NCBI RefSeq assembly: GCF_021134715.1
Contig: NC_060026.1
Location: 4,402,001-4,466,000 of the forward strand
Direction of reading: 5' to 3'
From: Daphnia pulex
Lineage: Eukaryota > Arthropoda > Branchiopoda > Diplostraca > Daphniidae
Length of the DNA stretch: 64,000 bases
Shown: piece after piece, positions 45,248-55,911 of the stretch
How positions within the stretch are numbered: the stretch's first letter is position 1
How the letters are laid out: every line of letters begins with the position of its first letter
Made by a program: the position numbers and the translations under genes
The notes under the pieces: model-generated
Databases searched by the model: none
What the model was told of the DNA's origin: nothing
The model's input: only the letters and a program-made list of their open reading frames with translations

Positions 45248-46072
45248 TTTATTTTCACAGAAACTATTTGTGATTCATTGTATTGTTGTGTGAGAGCTTC
45301 GGTTTTTCAACGTTTACATTTGACTGTAGAGTTGTCTATTAGTTTTCTCTATTCTCTTCAGTAAGAGCCACCCTCATTGGTTCTTATCTTCTAAAGGTTA
45401 TTCAAAAACCAAAGTAATGATGAGTCAAGTTTCTTTGAGTTAAACAAAATATTCTTAACTGTTTTGTTCGGAATGAGAACTGATAGGTAGTTCAAACTTT
45501 TAGTCGCTATAAGTCAAAACTTACAGTTAACTAAACTTACTCTAGGTTAAGTTTTAGACTAATCTAAGTCAATAGTTCGGAATTCTACCCCTGAACATGT
45601 GTGATGTTCCTAATTATGCTGTCTATAAAGTCCTAATTTGGTACAAATCAACTTACTTCTGAGCTTCACCGCTTTTCTTCTTTTGCGAAATGATGAGTGT
45701 TTTACTGGATGTTTTTTTTTCGGATTGTTATGGGGGTAAAGAGTTTTTTACAGACAGCAATAAAAGATTCACAAAAAAAAACAATCCAGTCACTTACAAT
45801 TTGTATTGAAGAAATAAATCAGGTAAAAGTAAACACAATTCAAATGGGAATCCCTCGCGAGGATCGAGTAGCTAGTGGAATAACAGGGTTCCCAATTGTA
45901 TCGTTCCTGGGGTCGATCGTGGCATTGCGTGAGGCCAATCCGCAACAATGTCACAAAATAAAAATTCGAAAATTACGACTGTTGGCCATGAAAGGTATCG
46001 ACAACGATGTAATAAGAGAAAAAACGTTGAATTCTCTTCGAATATAACGATCAGTCTAAATGAAGTTAAAGT

Positions 46073-46345
46073 CGACGGACTTATAAAAGTATCGATGAAG
46101 TTTTGAAACGAGGTGAAGACTGAAAAAGGGCGCAAAACAAAAATTAAAATCGTAATTGACGGCCCCATAAAAGTATTGACGAAGCCATAAGTGCGAAACG
46201 AAGATGACGGTCCAATAAAGTATCGACTAAAAAATGAAATTGTAAGTTGAAATTCCCTGTTTGGTATCAACGATTGAAAATATACACGATGGTAAAGGAA
46301 AAAATTCGAATTGACCACTCTGTATGAAGGAATCGACGATTGAAC
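46073..46345 (+). repeat. Degenerate tandem repeat (GACGGxCxxATAAAAGTATCGACGA)
   Basis: Related units at about 46,073, 46,158 and 46,204, with weaker ones to about 46,345 (TATCAACGATTGAA, AATCGACGATTGAA). Unit length varies. Confidence 0.55.
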
Positions 46346-46740
46346 ATAACAGTATGCAAAACTGACCATGGTGGGACCATTTTCTTTGTGAGAAAACACA
46401 CAAGCTGATGGGAATTGACCAACCACCATAAGTCGGACAAAATCTACTAAAGTAATTTACGTCTTTTCAAAGAGTTCAAATGAGAAGCCGAGACGAACCA
46501 GGGATTACGTGCGATGAGGATGGACGGAAAGTACAATTGCCGATTTGGTCTGCCGTAAAGACGATGAGAATGACGATGAGCCATTTAGGAGGACGCTGAA
46601 CGATGGCGAAGATGATGAGCGATAACGATACCACGCAAACAATTTCAAATTCATGGTGGATGCACCAAAATGTTTTCAAAACTATCAAATGAAGAAAAGT
46701 AAATTTTTTAACCTTTTTTTAACCGAAGGCACGCGTTTGT

Positions 46741-46990
46741 TCATACCAATCCTGGGTGTGACGTTGCGCTGTCGGGCCTAATTTCATTTAACACTAACTT
46801 CTTCTGGGGCTTACTTTTTAGGAAATTCGGATGTTTGAAAAAAAAGTTGTGGATGATTGCATCAATTAATAACAACGGGTTCACGTATCTTCTAGGGACT
46901 AAATTTGATCTTCTATAATCAATACAAAAACGATGACTCGCATATTTTTTTCTTACCAACATAACTGAAGCTGCCCAAGGGTCTTCCAGT
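46741..46990 (-). pseudogene. Ty3/Gypsy reverse transcriptase scrap
   Basis: The minus strand reads DPWAASVMLVRKKYASHRFCIDYR followed by RYVNPLLLIDAI, the start of Gypsy RT (SPWA...VLVKKKDGS-RFCVDYR, then Y-PLP-ID). It is truncated soon after and adjoins the plus-strand SWIM exon. Confidence 0.75.
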
Positions 46991-47353
46991 CTAGGTGAAA
47001 TGTGCACACATGTCGCAACCCTACTGCATGCAGTGATATCAGCTCATGAAGTTAAGACAAACACTAGTTTCACAGAAGAAAAATGTGCTTGGATAGACAA
47101 CACTTCAAAGAAAGTAATAAAGACATTTGGCAGCATCATTATGTCCTTACTTAATAAACATTGTATTTCATATGAATGTTTCAGTAGATTTGGCATATTC
47201 GGTACTCAACTAAATCAAATAACGTCACGGTCATCGTTTAAAAATCCAACAGAAGAACACATAGAAAGTGTTCGAAAGATCTTGTTGAAATGAAGAAACC
47301 TGCTGCCATAGGTGCTCTCGATCCAGACAATTATAGTGATTACATACACTGAT
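46986..47353 (+). pseudogene. SWIM zinc-finger exon fragment
   Basis: After CTTCCAG, the plus strand reads SLGEMCTHVATLLHAVISAH...TEEKCAWIDNTSKKV. The GxxCxHVAALL pattern followed by a C-x-W block is the SWIM domain as found in expanded arthropod gene families that also carry a YqaJ-like nuclease. A frameshift near 47,290 leads to MKKPAAIGALDPDNYSDYI, another block of these proteins, so this is a decayed fragment. The nuclease part was not found. Confidence 0.5.
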
Positions 47354-47668
47354 TACATGTTCACCTAGACTGGAAGACAATTTAAGTATTATGTAGACTA
47401 ATAATATTGTTAAAATAACAAAACGGTTAGATGAAATATTACTCTGCTGGACATGTGCAATGAGCAAATTGAACCATACCGTCCTTGGCCGGTCAGGCTA
47501 CCCAAGGATAGTATGTTGTACTTAATGTTTGTGACGCTGTAACCTAATGTATAAATGAAATATAAAATGTGATTCACATTACACGAAGAAATAGTTTGAT
47601 GAATATACCTTGGCTGTCAGCACGACTGTGTTGCTTGTCAGCTCTAACCAGCTAAAGTCCCTAAACCA

Positions 47669-47938
47669 TTAGTTATCCAGATTCTGCTCCATGGCAACAA
47701 TAACTTCTTTTTGAACTTGCAGTTGATCTCCAGTATTTAGACTTTTTTCATTTTGGAAATGGTGAATTAGCTTAGGCCACGTTACTGCAGGAACCATTGG
47801 AATGACATCACGATAGTTTTTCCAAAGATTATCGTCAATCCAGTTTGGATCATCAATTTTCAACGACGACAACAGCTCTAACAACCGATTCTTTGCTATC
47901 GGTTCTAGATTTTTAGAAAATATTGAAAGTTCAGGCAT
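47669..47938 (-). CDS. Unrecognised 89-aa protein
   Basis: ATG at 47,938, stop TAA at 47,671-47,669. The sequence is coding-like, with balanced composition and Trp/Pro in contexts such as DDPNWIDDNLWKNYRDVIPM and TWPKLIHHFQ, and an amphipathic C-terminal helix. No membrane segment or known domain. The hAT element inserted 138 bp upstream of its start codon, probably in its 5' UTR or promoter. Confidence 0.45.
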   Translation of the reverse strand: MPELSIFSKNLEPIAKNRLLELLSSLKIDDPNWIDDNLWKNYRDVIPMVPAVTWPKLIHHFQNEKSLNTGDQLQVQKEVIVAMEQNLDN

Positions 47939-48075
47939 TGTTAACTACACCCATTACAAAAATTGTTCACTTTCATTCGTTTTCCTACCAAAAAATTAAA
48001 CAAGCCAATGCTTTTTTGTTTGAGGTTGCACCAAACTGGGAAAAAACCCATCCAAGATGGCAACCTCGAACCACT

Positions 48076-48225
48076 CAGGGTTGTGACGATCGCGATTGTT
48101 TGATCGCGCGATCACGACCGCGGTCACTTTTCCGCGATCGCGACAGCGATCGCGATGATTTTACAAAAACGCGACCGGGATCGGGATCGCATGATAAAAA
48201 TCTTGCGATCAAATTTGCGATCAAT
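48076..48225 (+). repeat. hAT left terminal inverted repeat and CGATCGCG-rich subterminal region
   Basis: 12-bp TIR, then many GATCGCG/GCGATC words, including GCGATCGCGACAGCGATCGC at 48,134-48,153. Confidence 0.9.
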
Positions 48226-48380
48226 TAGCGCCATCTTATGTTGATTTTTAAAAACTTACAAATTATTAGTGCAACTGCAAATTACTTAACTGTAATGACT
48301 GACAGTTTGACAGCTAATAGTAAGAGTAACTGTTTGTTCAATCGTGCACGATAGCTTTAATTTTACTTCAATCTACTGCA

Positions 48381-50961
48381 ATGTCGAATGGAAATGGGTA
48401 ATATGTTTATTTCCTTTGGTTTTTTTATTTTCTAAAATCTAAGTTTTTGTGTGTAGAATTAAAAGGCATTTCAGAGGTGTGCCTAAAACACCTGCTACCG
48501 TGCAATCTGATGAAGAATCAAGTTCAAATGATTCGTCCACAGTTATGTGTGTTTTTTTCAATTATATGGTATAATTAGTTGTTCGAAGTTCTTAAACGTA
48601 ATATATTGCTATGTAGGGAAAATGATTCATCAACCACTCCCAAGAAGCACATTAGTGCACCAGTTTCAATGTTTGAATTTCAAGGCCCTGTTACAGGAAA
48701 AAACATGGTGCAGTTCAAGTGTCTTCTTGGTTGTATTCCACCAAAGGCTATATCAACTGCAATTAATTCTAGAGGCAATTTGAAGAGACATGTTAAAGTA
48801 TATTTCATTCGTTACAACTTACAAAGTTTTTCAAATTGAAATTTTAAATCTGAATCTTATTTTAGCAAAAGCACAGGAGTAGGCTTAATGAGTTTATTCA
48901 AGAATGTAAAAACTTAGACTGCTTAAAAGGATTACCAAATAACACATTGACTGTGTCATCTGAAAAATCAAAATCATTTATTCAGCCAGAAATTTCTTTT
49001 GATGGAAACTACAATCACAACAGACATTTGCCACAGTCTGTTATAGACAGTGCAATCTTGGTTCGTTACGAATGCTATGTAGAATGTAGTAAACAGTATT
49101 TTAATTACAGTTCATAATCCTTTAGGATTATTTGATTGAAGATGTTTTGCCAATGTACACAGTTGAAAAAAAAGGTTTCCGAAAATTTGTACAAAGACTA
49201 GGAAACAGAATTAAGATAAGGTGTAGGAGATTTTTCACCAAAAAAGTAAATTCTCTTTTCGTCGAAGGCAAAAAGAAACTCATAGAAGCTTTGTCAAACG
49301 CCAAATATGCCTGTACAACAGCCGACTGTTGGACAAGTCGACGGAAAAGCTTCATAGGGGTTACTGTACATTGGCTTGATTTTAAAATGAAGGTGAATAT
49401 TTTATTAAATATCAGCAGTGCCCATATTAATAAACTATTGACTATTTCCCCTATAGAGGAAGAGTGCTTGCCTTGCAGTTCGTAGGATAAAAGGTTCACA
49501 CACGTATGATGTTATTGCCAGAGAATTGGAGGCGATTCACGATGAGTTTCAACTAACTTCAAAACTAACTGCTACTGTAACTGACAGTGGAAGCAATTTC
49601 GTAAAAGCATTTCGCTTGTTTGGGAAAGAAATCGCTACATCAAGAACGACATTCGAAGAAGCAAATGAAGCCCATGAAATTTCAAGTTCATCTAGTAACA
49701 GCTCTTATTCTGGAGATGTTGAGGAGTCATTCAACGAGACCGAGAACCTCAATGATTCAGACGATGAAGACGATATCGTCTTTTTCCCAATAACCAAGAT
49801 CCTGAATTCCAATTCTGATGCTTCTGCGTATAGTCTACCTCCTCATAGACGATGCGTTTGCCATTCTCTCAATTTACTCGCGACTGCTGATATCAGTAAA
49901 ATTACAGACAGAGGTTTCTTGAACATTTTTGAATCTGTTGATTCGAAACTGAGATCCATTTGGAACAAGCAGTCAAGAAGTAGCAAATCATCAGATACAA
50001 TAAAAAAAGAACTTGGTAAACTTTTTGTGACACCAAATGACACCCGATGGAATTCATACTTTTGTGCAATGAAAAGGGTGAAGTATTTCATCTTGAAAAA
50101 ACCTCTTAAGCTTACTGATATTTTCAAGCACTTTAATATTGCACCTTTAAGACCAGTAGAAGAAGCATTTATTATGGAATATGTCAAAGTTATGGCACCT
50201 GTGGCCGCTGCACTTGACATTCTACAAGGAGATAAAAACATATCCATTGGATATCTTCTTCCTACTCTAACTGTTCTGCAAACTCAGCTCGAAAAGTTAA
50301 AAAGAGACAGTGGAATCAAGCACTGTAAAGCATTAATTAATGCTCTTTGTAATGGACTCACAAAACGGTTTAGTCATATGTTCCTAGATCGTGAACTGCG
50401 TTTAGCAGCTATGTTGCATCCCCGCTTTAAATTATTTTGGATCCAAGAAGATAAAGACGATGCAATCGAAATGCTTAAAGAAGAATTTCAAGATGAGTGT
50501 GAACGTAGCGGACCGCCTCTTTTAAAGTATATTATTTTATAAGTGCAATTTAATATCATTAGAGGTTAGATTTCTGATTTTTGTTTTGATTTTTTCTTTT
50601 TTTAAGTTCAAAAGCAACTACACCAGAAAGTGAAAGTGAGGAAAGTGATGATGCCCAACCACCAAGAAAGAAGGCAAAGAAAGATTTTTTTAAGTCTTTA
50701 AATCCCAGAAAGGCCCTTGAAACAGAAGAGCTTGATAGATTTTTAAGTGATGGATCGGCGGCATCTGAATCTATTTTAAATTTTCCAATTTTAAGTCGGT
50801 TGTTCTTACGATACAACACTGCTCTTCCTTCATCAGCATCCGTCGAAAGACTGTTTAGTGTTGCTGGAAGTATTTTTAAGCCAACTCGATCAAGGCTGAA
50901 GGACAAAAACTTTGAAATGCTACTTTTTCTTAAAGTGAATGGGGATTCTAATTTCTTGTAA
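48381..50961 (+). CDS. hAT transposase, spliced
   Basis: Exons supported by phase are 48,617-48,797, 48,866-49,078, 49,126-49,392, 49,457-50,526 and 50,607-50,961 (stop TAA). Introns are 47-80 nt with GT-AG ends. Together they give about 694 codons without a stop. A BED-type zinc finger (FKCLLGC...NLKRHVK) leads. TTADCWTSRRKSFIGVTVHW carries the first catalytic Asp, TVTDSGSNFVKAF the second, and RYNTALPSSASVERLFSVAG the Glu and the dimerisation domain. The N-terminus is less certain: ATG at 48,381, exon 48,381-48,397 and exon 48,457-48,541 encode a Ser/Asp-rich lead, but the obvious donor does not join exon 3 in phase; a weaker donor at 48,535 would. Activity is inferred, not shown. Confidence 0.85.
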
Positions 50962-51019
50962 ATGTGTAATTAATCAGATATGAAATAAATTTTTGCATGT
51001 ATTTCCATTTTGAAAAGGT

Positions 51020-51171
51020 CAATGCCATCTAGTGGCGATCGCAAAAAAGATCGCGACCGTGACCGCGATCTTAAGCTGAAATTGCGATCGCGACAGCGAT
51101 CGCTTTCTTTTTTTTTGTTTTGACCGCGACCGTGATTGCGATAAAAAAAAAGAAGATCGGTCACAACCCTG
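51020..51171 (-). repeat. hAT right subterminal region and terminal inverted repeat
   Basis: Same motif family, with the identical 20-mer GCGATCGCGACAGCGATCGC at 51,084-51,103 in the same orientation as on the left. Confidence 0.9.
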
Positions 51172-51179
51172 GAACCACT

Positions 51180-52780
51180 TTATAGCCCTATCCGGCCATT
51201 CCCTATCCTTTAAATGAACAAAAACTTTGTATGGTTACGATAAGGTGTTTTGTTGGGGGACTTTGGGTGGAAAGGAACGTGATAGCCATCAAAGGCGCAT
51301 AATACCCCTGGGAACATCACTTTTCTGCGGAATTGTCTTGAAATAGCTGGGATTTCATTCATGTGTGGCAACTTAATGAAATCTCCTCGTTAAAAAAAAA
51401 TTGCAAAACTGCCCAATAACATTGATTTTCTGCCTAAAACTGTTGTATTGCAATTAAAAATTGGTTCTGGTCAATCTAAAATATCTGAAGAAGTCTGCAT
51501 CAAAATATAAAAATATGTCATTAAGAAACTTGGGTGACGTTCTATCTCAACTGAAGTAATAAGGACAAACTTTCTGCATCTATCTCTTCGTCAATCGAAC
51601 TATTTTCTTTCTTCGCAAGAAGAATCAAACAAATTCGCAGAATGATAGGACAGAAATAAAAACAAGACTCTTTCATCAGTAGTCATTGACTCATTGTACC
51701 TTTAATTAAATAGACATAAAAAGAAATAATTTACTGTATAATTTAAAATATAATCTTACAAGTTGATAACCGTTTTATAAAAGATGACACAAAGTTTTTT
51801 TTTTCAGTTCTGTTAAACTTCACAATTATTATTCGTCTGCAAAAAGAGGATGGGCGCTGAAAATTTCGCCATCGATAATTTGCATTTTACCGTCAATACT
51901 GGTTGAATTTCAAAGTTCAATTCCGTAGTACAATTGTCGCAAAAAATCACTCTTTTGTTAATTTTTCAGTTGAAGTTGAACAGAAAAATGAAACCAAAAG
52001 TAGACATCAAAAACGTTTTTAGTTTGCCTTTTGCCATCTGTACTACTTCTGGCGGCTCCATCCACTCTCTCCCTGTGTCAATTTTATTTACTGCTTCCTT
52101 TCTGGTAAATTCTCTCGGTATTTTAACCGTAACAAACATCATAAAATCGCTGGAATACTCACTGAATCAATTGAAACTGAGAGTCCACCAGAAGAACACT
52201 TCGGTGGGGACTCTCCTATTTCATACATCTAAATAAGTTCATCTGACACACTTAAACTTTCTGTGTGTCAGTGTTATAGTCAATCCACACAATTCTTAAA
52301 ATTTTAGGCTTGTTGGAACATGGAAAGTGAAGGGAATTGTTGTATGAGATTATCTACACATCTACACGATACCATGTATAGGTGTTTCACATTTGACTTT
52401 ATTTTGTTAATTTTTACAAACTTTTGATTAGGGTGTTTAATATTCTAAGAAAAGCGTATACCAAGTTTGAGCTCTTAAATTTGTTTTCCCTTTTCTTGAT
52501 AAAAATCCGAAAAAAACTGCCAAAAATAGGCAAACAATTTTTTTTCTCGTGATCCGTTAATAACTCCGTAGCGAACCGAAGGCATATGATAAAACACCAT
52601 TTCTTCTATTTGGTCACCAAGTTTCAGTTCTCTAACCTTATTTTGCTTTGCCTATCTTGCTTTGCTTAGTTCACTTTCAATAGTCTCTCTCTCTCTACAT
52701 AAAAAGGGACGGATGAAACACTAAATCCATCCCCAAAAAGGAGGAGAATTTGAATCTTTTATAAATGTGTACATCTTTGG
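51180..52780. other. Intergenic DNA
   Basis: AT-rich, with a (CT)n stretch near 52,685-52,697. A frame at 51,934-52,236 has no ATG start or recognisable domain. Confidence 0.35.
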
Positions 52781-52857
52781 TTTATCTCAAGGAAAGCTGA
52801 GGCACTGGAACACGACGGCGGCGGCGCAATGCTCCGATTGAAACGTTTTCATTTGCG

Positions 52858-52897
52858 TTGGCGCAATCTGCACGGACAGATATTGTAATTGCGCCAA
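52858..52897. promoter_or_regulatory. Inverted pair of TTGGCGCAAT motifs (E2F-like)
   Basis: TTGGCGCAAT at 52,858-52,867 and ATTGCGCCAA at 52,888-52,897, 20 nt apart, in a GC-rich island. The core resembles E2F sites (TTTSSCGC). It could mark a promoter; no transcript is proven. Confidence 0.3.
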
Positions 52898-53202
52898 TGT
52901 GGGTCGCCAAACGATTCGACGAGATATGCGGCCGTTCTGGCGCACTTTTCCTTCTTCTTCTTCTTCTCTGCGCCAAAATGGAATTTATTTTCCATGTTTG
53001 TTGTTGTTGTTGTTGTCTCCTTTTTTTCCCGTTTTGGCCAAGACGTTGCGGGTTTGGCCGCTTAAGCCAAAGGCAAAAGTTTTCCTATCGAGGATGAGGG
53101 GGGGGGGCTTCGTTGGCTCGTTGCTTCCGGAGGCCCAGTGACATTTTTACGACTGGGGATGGAGTCAAAGAAGATTCTGCAGGAGAGAATTTTGGTTTTT
53201 AT

Positions 53203-53466
53203 TAGTGATGTTACGTTATGCGATTTCGACTACGTTTACGTTATCCGTTAAAATAACGTGACTTTGAAATTGATACGTTAAGTTAGTACGTTAATTACCG
53301 CGTCGTTTGAAACAGTACGTTAACGCAAATTCAACGTTATTTTTTACGTTACGTTAAAAAAAATTGTGTTTCTTTTGAGTAATAATATCCCTTAAGGCAA
53401 AACAAAATAAACGGGTCCGTTAACGCATGTGTTACGTTATCCGTTAAGTTAAACGTAACATCACTA
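53203..53466. mobile_element. 264-bp MITE with inverted ends TAGTGATGTTACGTT
   Basis: Left TAGTGATGTTACGTT and right AACGTAACATCACTA are perfect 15-bp inverted repeats. The interior is full of ACGTTA/TAACGT words, suggesting subterminal binding motifs. No coding capacity. The TAGTGATG end is hAT-like, but I see no matching 8-bp duplication. Confidence 0.8.
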
Positions 53467-53612
53467 CAGTCCTCCTCCTACTCTTCTAAAAAAGAAATAA
53501 AAACTCTCGTGTATACGACAGTATAGTGATTGTATAATTTTTGAAACGATTTCTGTTTGACGTTGAGTGACGGTGCTGCATCCACTGTTCGCCGCTCCTG
53601 AGAACGTCAACA

Positions 53613-53807
53613 ATGGACCACACTTGTCCGCCGCACTTGACATGCCGCTGTCAGATGTTGATGGACATTGTGTTTCATTTCTGCAACGATGTAGCACCGT
53701 GTGGTGCCAATATTATGATTTCCAGTTTTGTGTCGACGGACTTGCTTCACCGTCATCGGAGATTACTGACCCGTGCGGGTGAGTTATTTGAATACCTGAC
53801 CAAGTGA
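53613..53807 (+). CDS. Possible first exon or short protein of unknown function
   Basis: ATG at 53,613; the frame begins MDHTCPPHLTCRCQMLMDIV and is Cys/His-rich. A donor-like CGG|GTGAGT at 53,779 suggests that the exon continues by splicing rather than ending at TGA 53,805. There is GC-richer DNA around it and a MITE just upstream. Family not recognised. Confidence 0.3.
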   Translation: MDHTCPPHLTCRCQMLMDIVFHFCNDVAPCGANIMISSFVSTDLLHRHRRLLTRAGELFEYLTK

Positions 53808-54619
53808 AGAATGTGGAAACAGACTAAAGTTCAATTGTTTTTTTTTCTCTATTTCCGTCTGTTAATGTTTCTCTCTCTCTTCCTTTTTTTCAACATATTT
53901 CGGCTAATTTAAGGTACCGCAACATTAATAATTGCTGCTACGTAAACTCTACTCTAATGTCTAAGAAACGCTGTGTTCTAAAAGGAAACTAATGTTTTGC
54001 TATATCTAAACATGACTTGTTTGTCACCTCCTCCGACACACGATGTTTAGAAATTTTTTTCGAAACAAAAAGGATTCCCCCGAACCAAACACATTTGTTT
54101 TCTTTTTGTTTTTAACCAAACGGCACCGAAAGAACCCCAGGGCCCAGGCTATGCTGGAAGCCATGGGCTTGTTATCCCTCCCCTTATTTGCATATTTCTC
54201 GAAATTCTTAAAAAATTTTATTTACATAAATAAATGAATAAACTTTAAAGTTGAATACATTAATTTGCAGCTAATGCATTTATACCTAATTTGGTAAAAA
54301 TCTTATCCTCTGCATCCTCTTATTCTGTTCCCTAGATTTTGCTATAGATTTATCGTATCTAGATGTATCAGATGCTGTTTCTCAGCATTTATATGTATCT
54401 ATAGCCAAAATGCAATCCGAATCTCTATATATTCATTTAATTAGATAAAAAAAATATTCTATACTTTCAACAGCTATTATATGTCACTTTATTTTAGACA
54501 AAAGTACATATACTTCAATTGAAAACAAAGGAACACAAATGTTTCATTTTTTTGGATGGATTCATTGAGGGGACAATTTCAAACATAGTTTCAAGAAATC
54601 CATTAACAAATTTTAATTT
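53808..54619. other. Intergenic DNA
   Basis: AT-rich; no supported gene. A 64-codon frame at 54,043 begins with ATG but is mostly Lys/Phe-rich. Confidence 0.35.
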
Positions 54620-55644
54620 TTAAGGATAATTGATGTCTAGGATGTGATAGTAGATTAGCAAATAACCCACTGATTGTTCAAAAGATTTAGTTTCAGTAAG
54701 AGCTACAGCCGAATTGTCAATCTTGATGTAATATGCCCCATTTATGTCCAAGACACCAGGCAACTCCATGTCGCTAGCACGATTTGCAGCCTCCTCCGGA
54801 AGAAGAATTTCCTATAGTTATTAGAAATCGTTAGACTGGGAAACAAACATTAAAAATGTACTTAATGATGTAACTTACATTGAATGACTGGTACAAAAGA
54901 TTCCATCCGTCAGCAGTTGATCCTTTTTTGTTTTGGGACGGTTGCGTATTGGCTGCTGCATGCAGTGTCAACTTTAAGACACATTTCATGCGTCCAGGAA
55001 TATCTAAATGATAAAATAGTTTATTAATTTAAACTGAATTATGACAGGATACATTGAAATACAAACCAAAGTTTTCTTCAGCTTCCTCTGCCTTCCTTAA
55101 GATATCTAAGACGGCTAAACTCTTCGTAAATTTTCAAGATCAAATGAATCGAACTCGGTTTTCAGCGCCTCACCAAAGTTATCTACAATTATTTCAAAGA
55201 AATCTTTAAATTATTCTAATACGTCAATTGTTACATTGAATGGGACGTTTCCTCTCCCTCTTAAATCTATCACCACGTTTGTTACCACTCCCTGCAAGGC
55301 CATTCTTGTTGCAATCATTTTGTCTTTCAATAGGGGCGGTTATTAGGTCTATTGTCTATGATTTCATTTTCCGCCTGAACATTGTCATTATCGTGCAAAC
55401 CAAGGTCATCAATTTCTTCACTTTCAGACATAACAACGACCCCACCCTCTGTATTAAAGGAATGGAATTTTTCGAAGTGCCTACCGTAATTGTAAATGTA
55501 GTCGCATGTAGCTTGGCAATATGGTTCACAACAAGGAATGGGAAAGTCTAGTTCTCCATACTGCTTATGATGGCCTAAATTAATCTAAATATCCTTTATG
55601 GACTTCACTGCAACACATTTTTTACACGAAGGACAATTAAACAT
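54620..55644 (-). pseudogene. Decayed C2H2-type zinc-finger gene of an expanded uncharacterised family
   Basis: ATG at 55,644 opens MFNCPSCKKCVAVKSIKDI, then an in-frame TAG, then CCEPYCQATCDYIYNYGRHFEKFH, a C2H2-like finger, and an acidic segment ending at TGA. Downstream exons are well preserved: about 55,178-55,068 (DNFGEALKTEFDSFDLENL, then a frame change and LAVLDILRKAEEAEENF), 55,012-54,887 (IPGRMKCVLKLTLHAAANTQ) and 54,812-54,620 (LPGVLDINGAYYIKIDN, LTETKSFEQSVGYLLIYYHILDINYP, stop). The last three join in phase at consensus sites (AAT|GTAAGT, CTATAG|G). The end resembles the C-terminus of multi-copy proteins in crustaceans, cnidarians and fish with a single N-terminal finger; their function is unknown. 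Confidence 0.55.
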
Positions 55645-55911
55645 TTTCACTACAGTAAAATAAACAGAATTATCAACGCACAAAATCAAAACACACTTCT
55701 TTACTGCAAGAGTGATGTTTCAAACTGTGTCTTGGTGTTAGTTCATATTCCCGCCATTCTTTATTTGCTGATTATGTACCGTTCCCTTTACATTTTTGAA
55801 CAAAAATTGATATAATTGACAACGCCTTTCTTCGTTTCATTATTCACAAATATTCTCAGTCTTTGTTCTTTGAATCGAAATTATATTTAGTCATAAGCTA
55901 ATTGAATCAGT

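Larger units (their letters stand above)
48076..51171 (+). mobile_element. Complete hAT DNA transposon (3,096 bp) with perfect 8-bp target duplication
   Basis: The left end CAGGGTTGTGAC (48,076-48,087) is inverted at the right end (GTCACAACCCTG, 51,160-51,171). GAACCACT flanks both ends exactly (48,068-48,075 and 51,172-51,179), the 8-bp duplication expected for hAT. Both subterminal 150 bp are packed with CGATCGCG motifs, a likely transposase-binding array. A plus-strand spliced transposase fills the interior. All parts needed for autonomous movement seem present. Confidence 0.95.

Noticed and set aside
45697..46047. 116-codon plus-strand frame (GIPREDRVASGITGFPIVSFL)
   Set aside because: Mildly coding-like but starts at GTG, contains a possible intron donor and has no recognisable domain; not strong enough to annotate.
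45872..46429. 185-codon minus-strand frame
   Set aside because: Starts without ATG, Phe/Ser-rich and overlies a degenerate DNA repeat.
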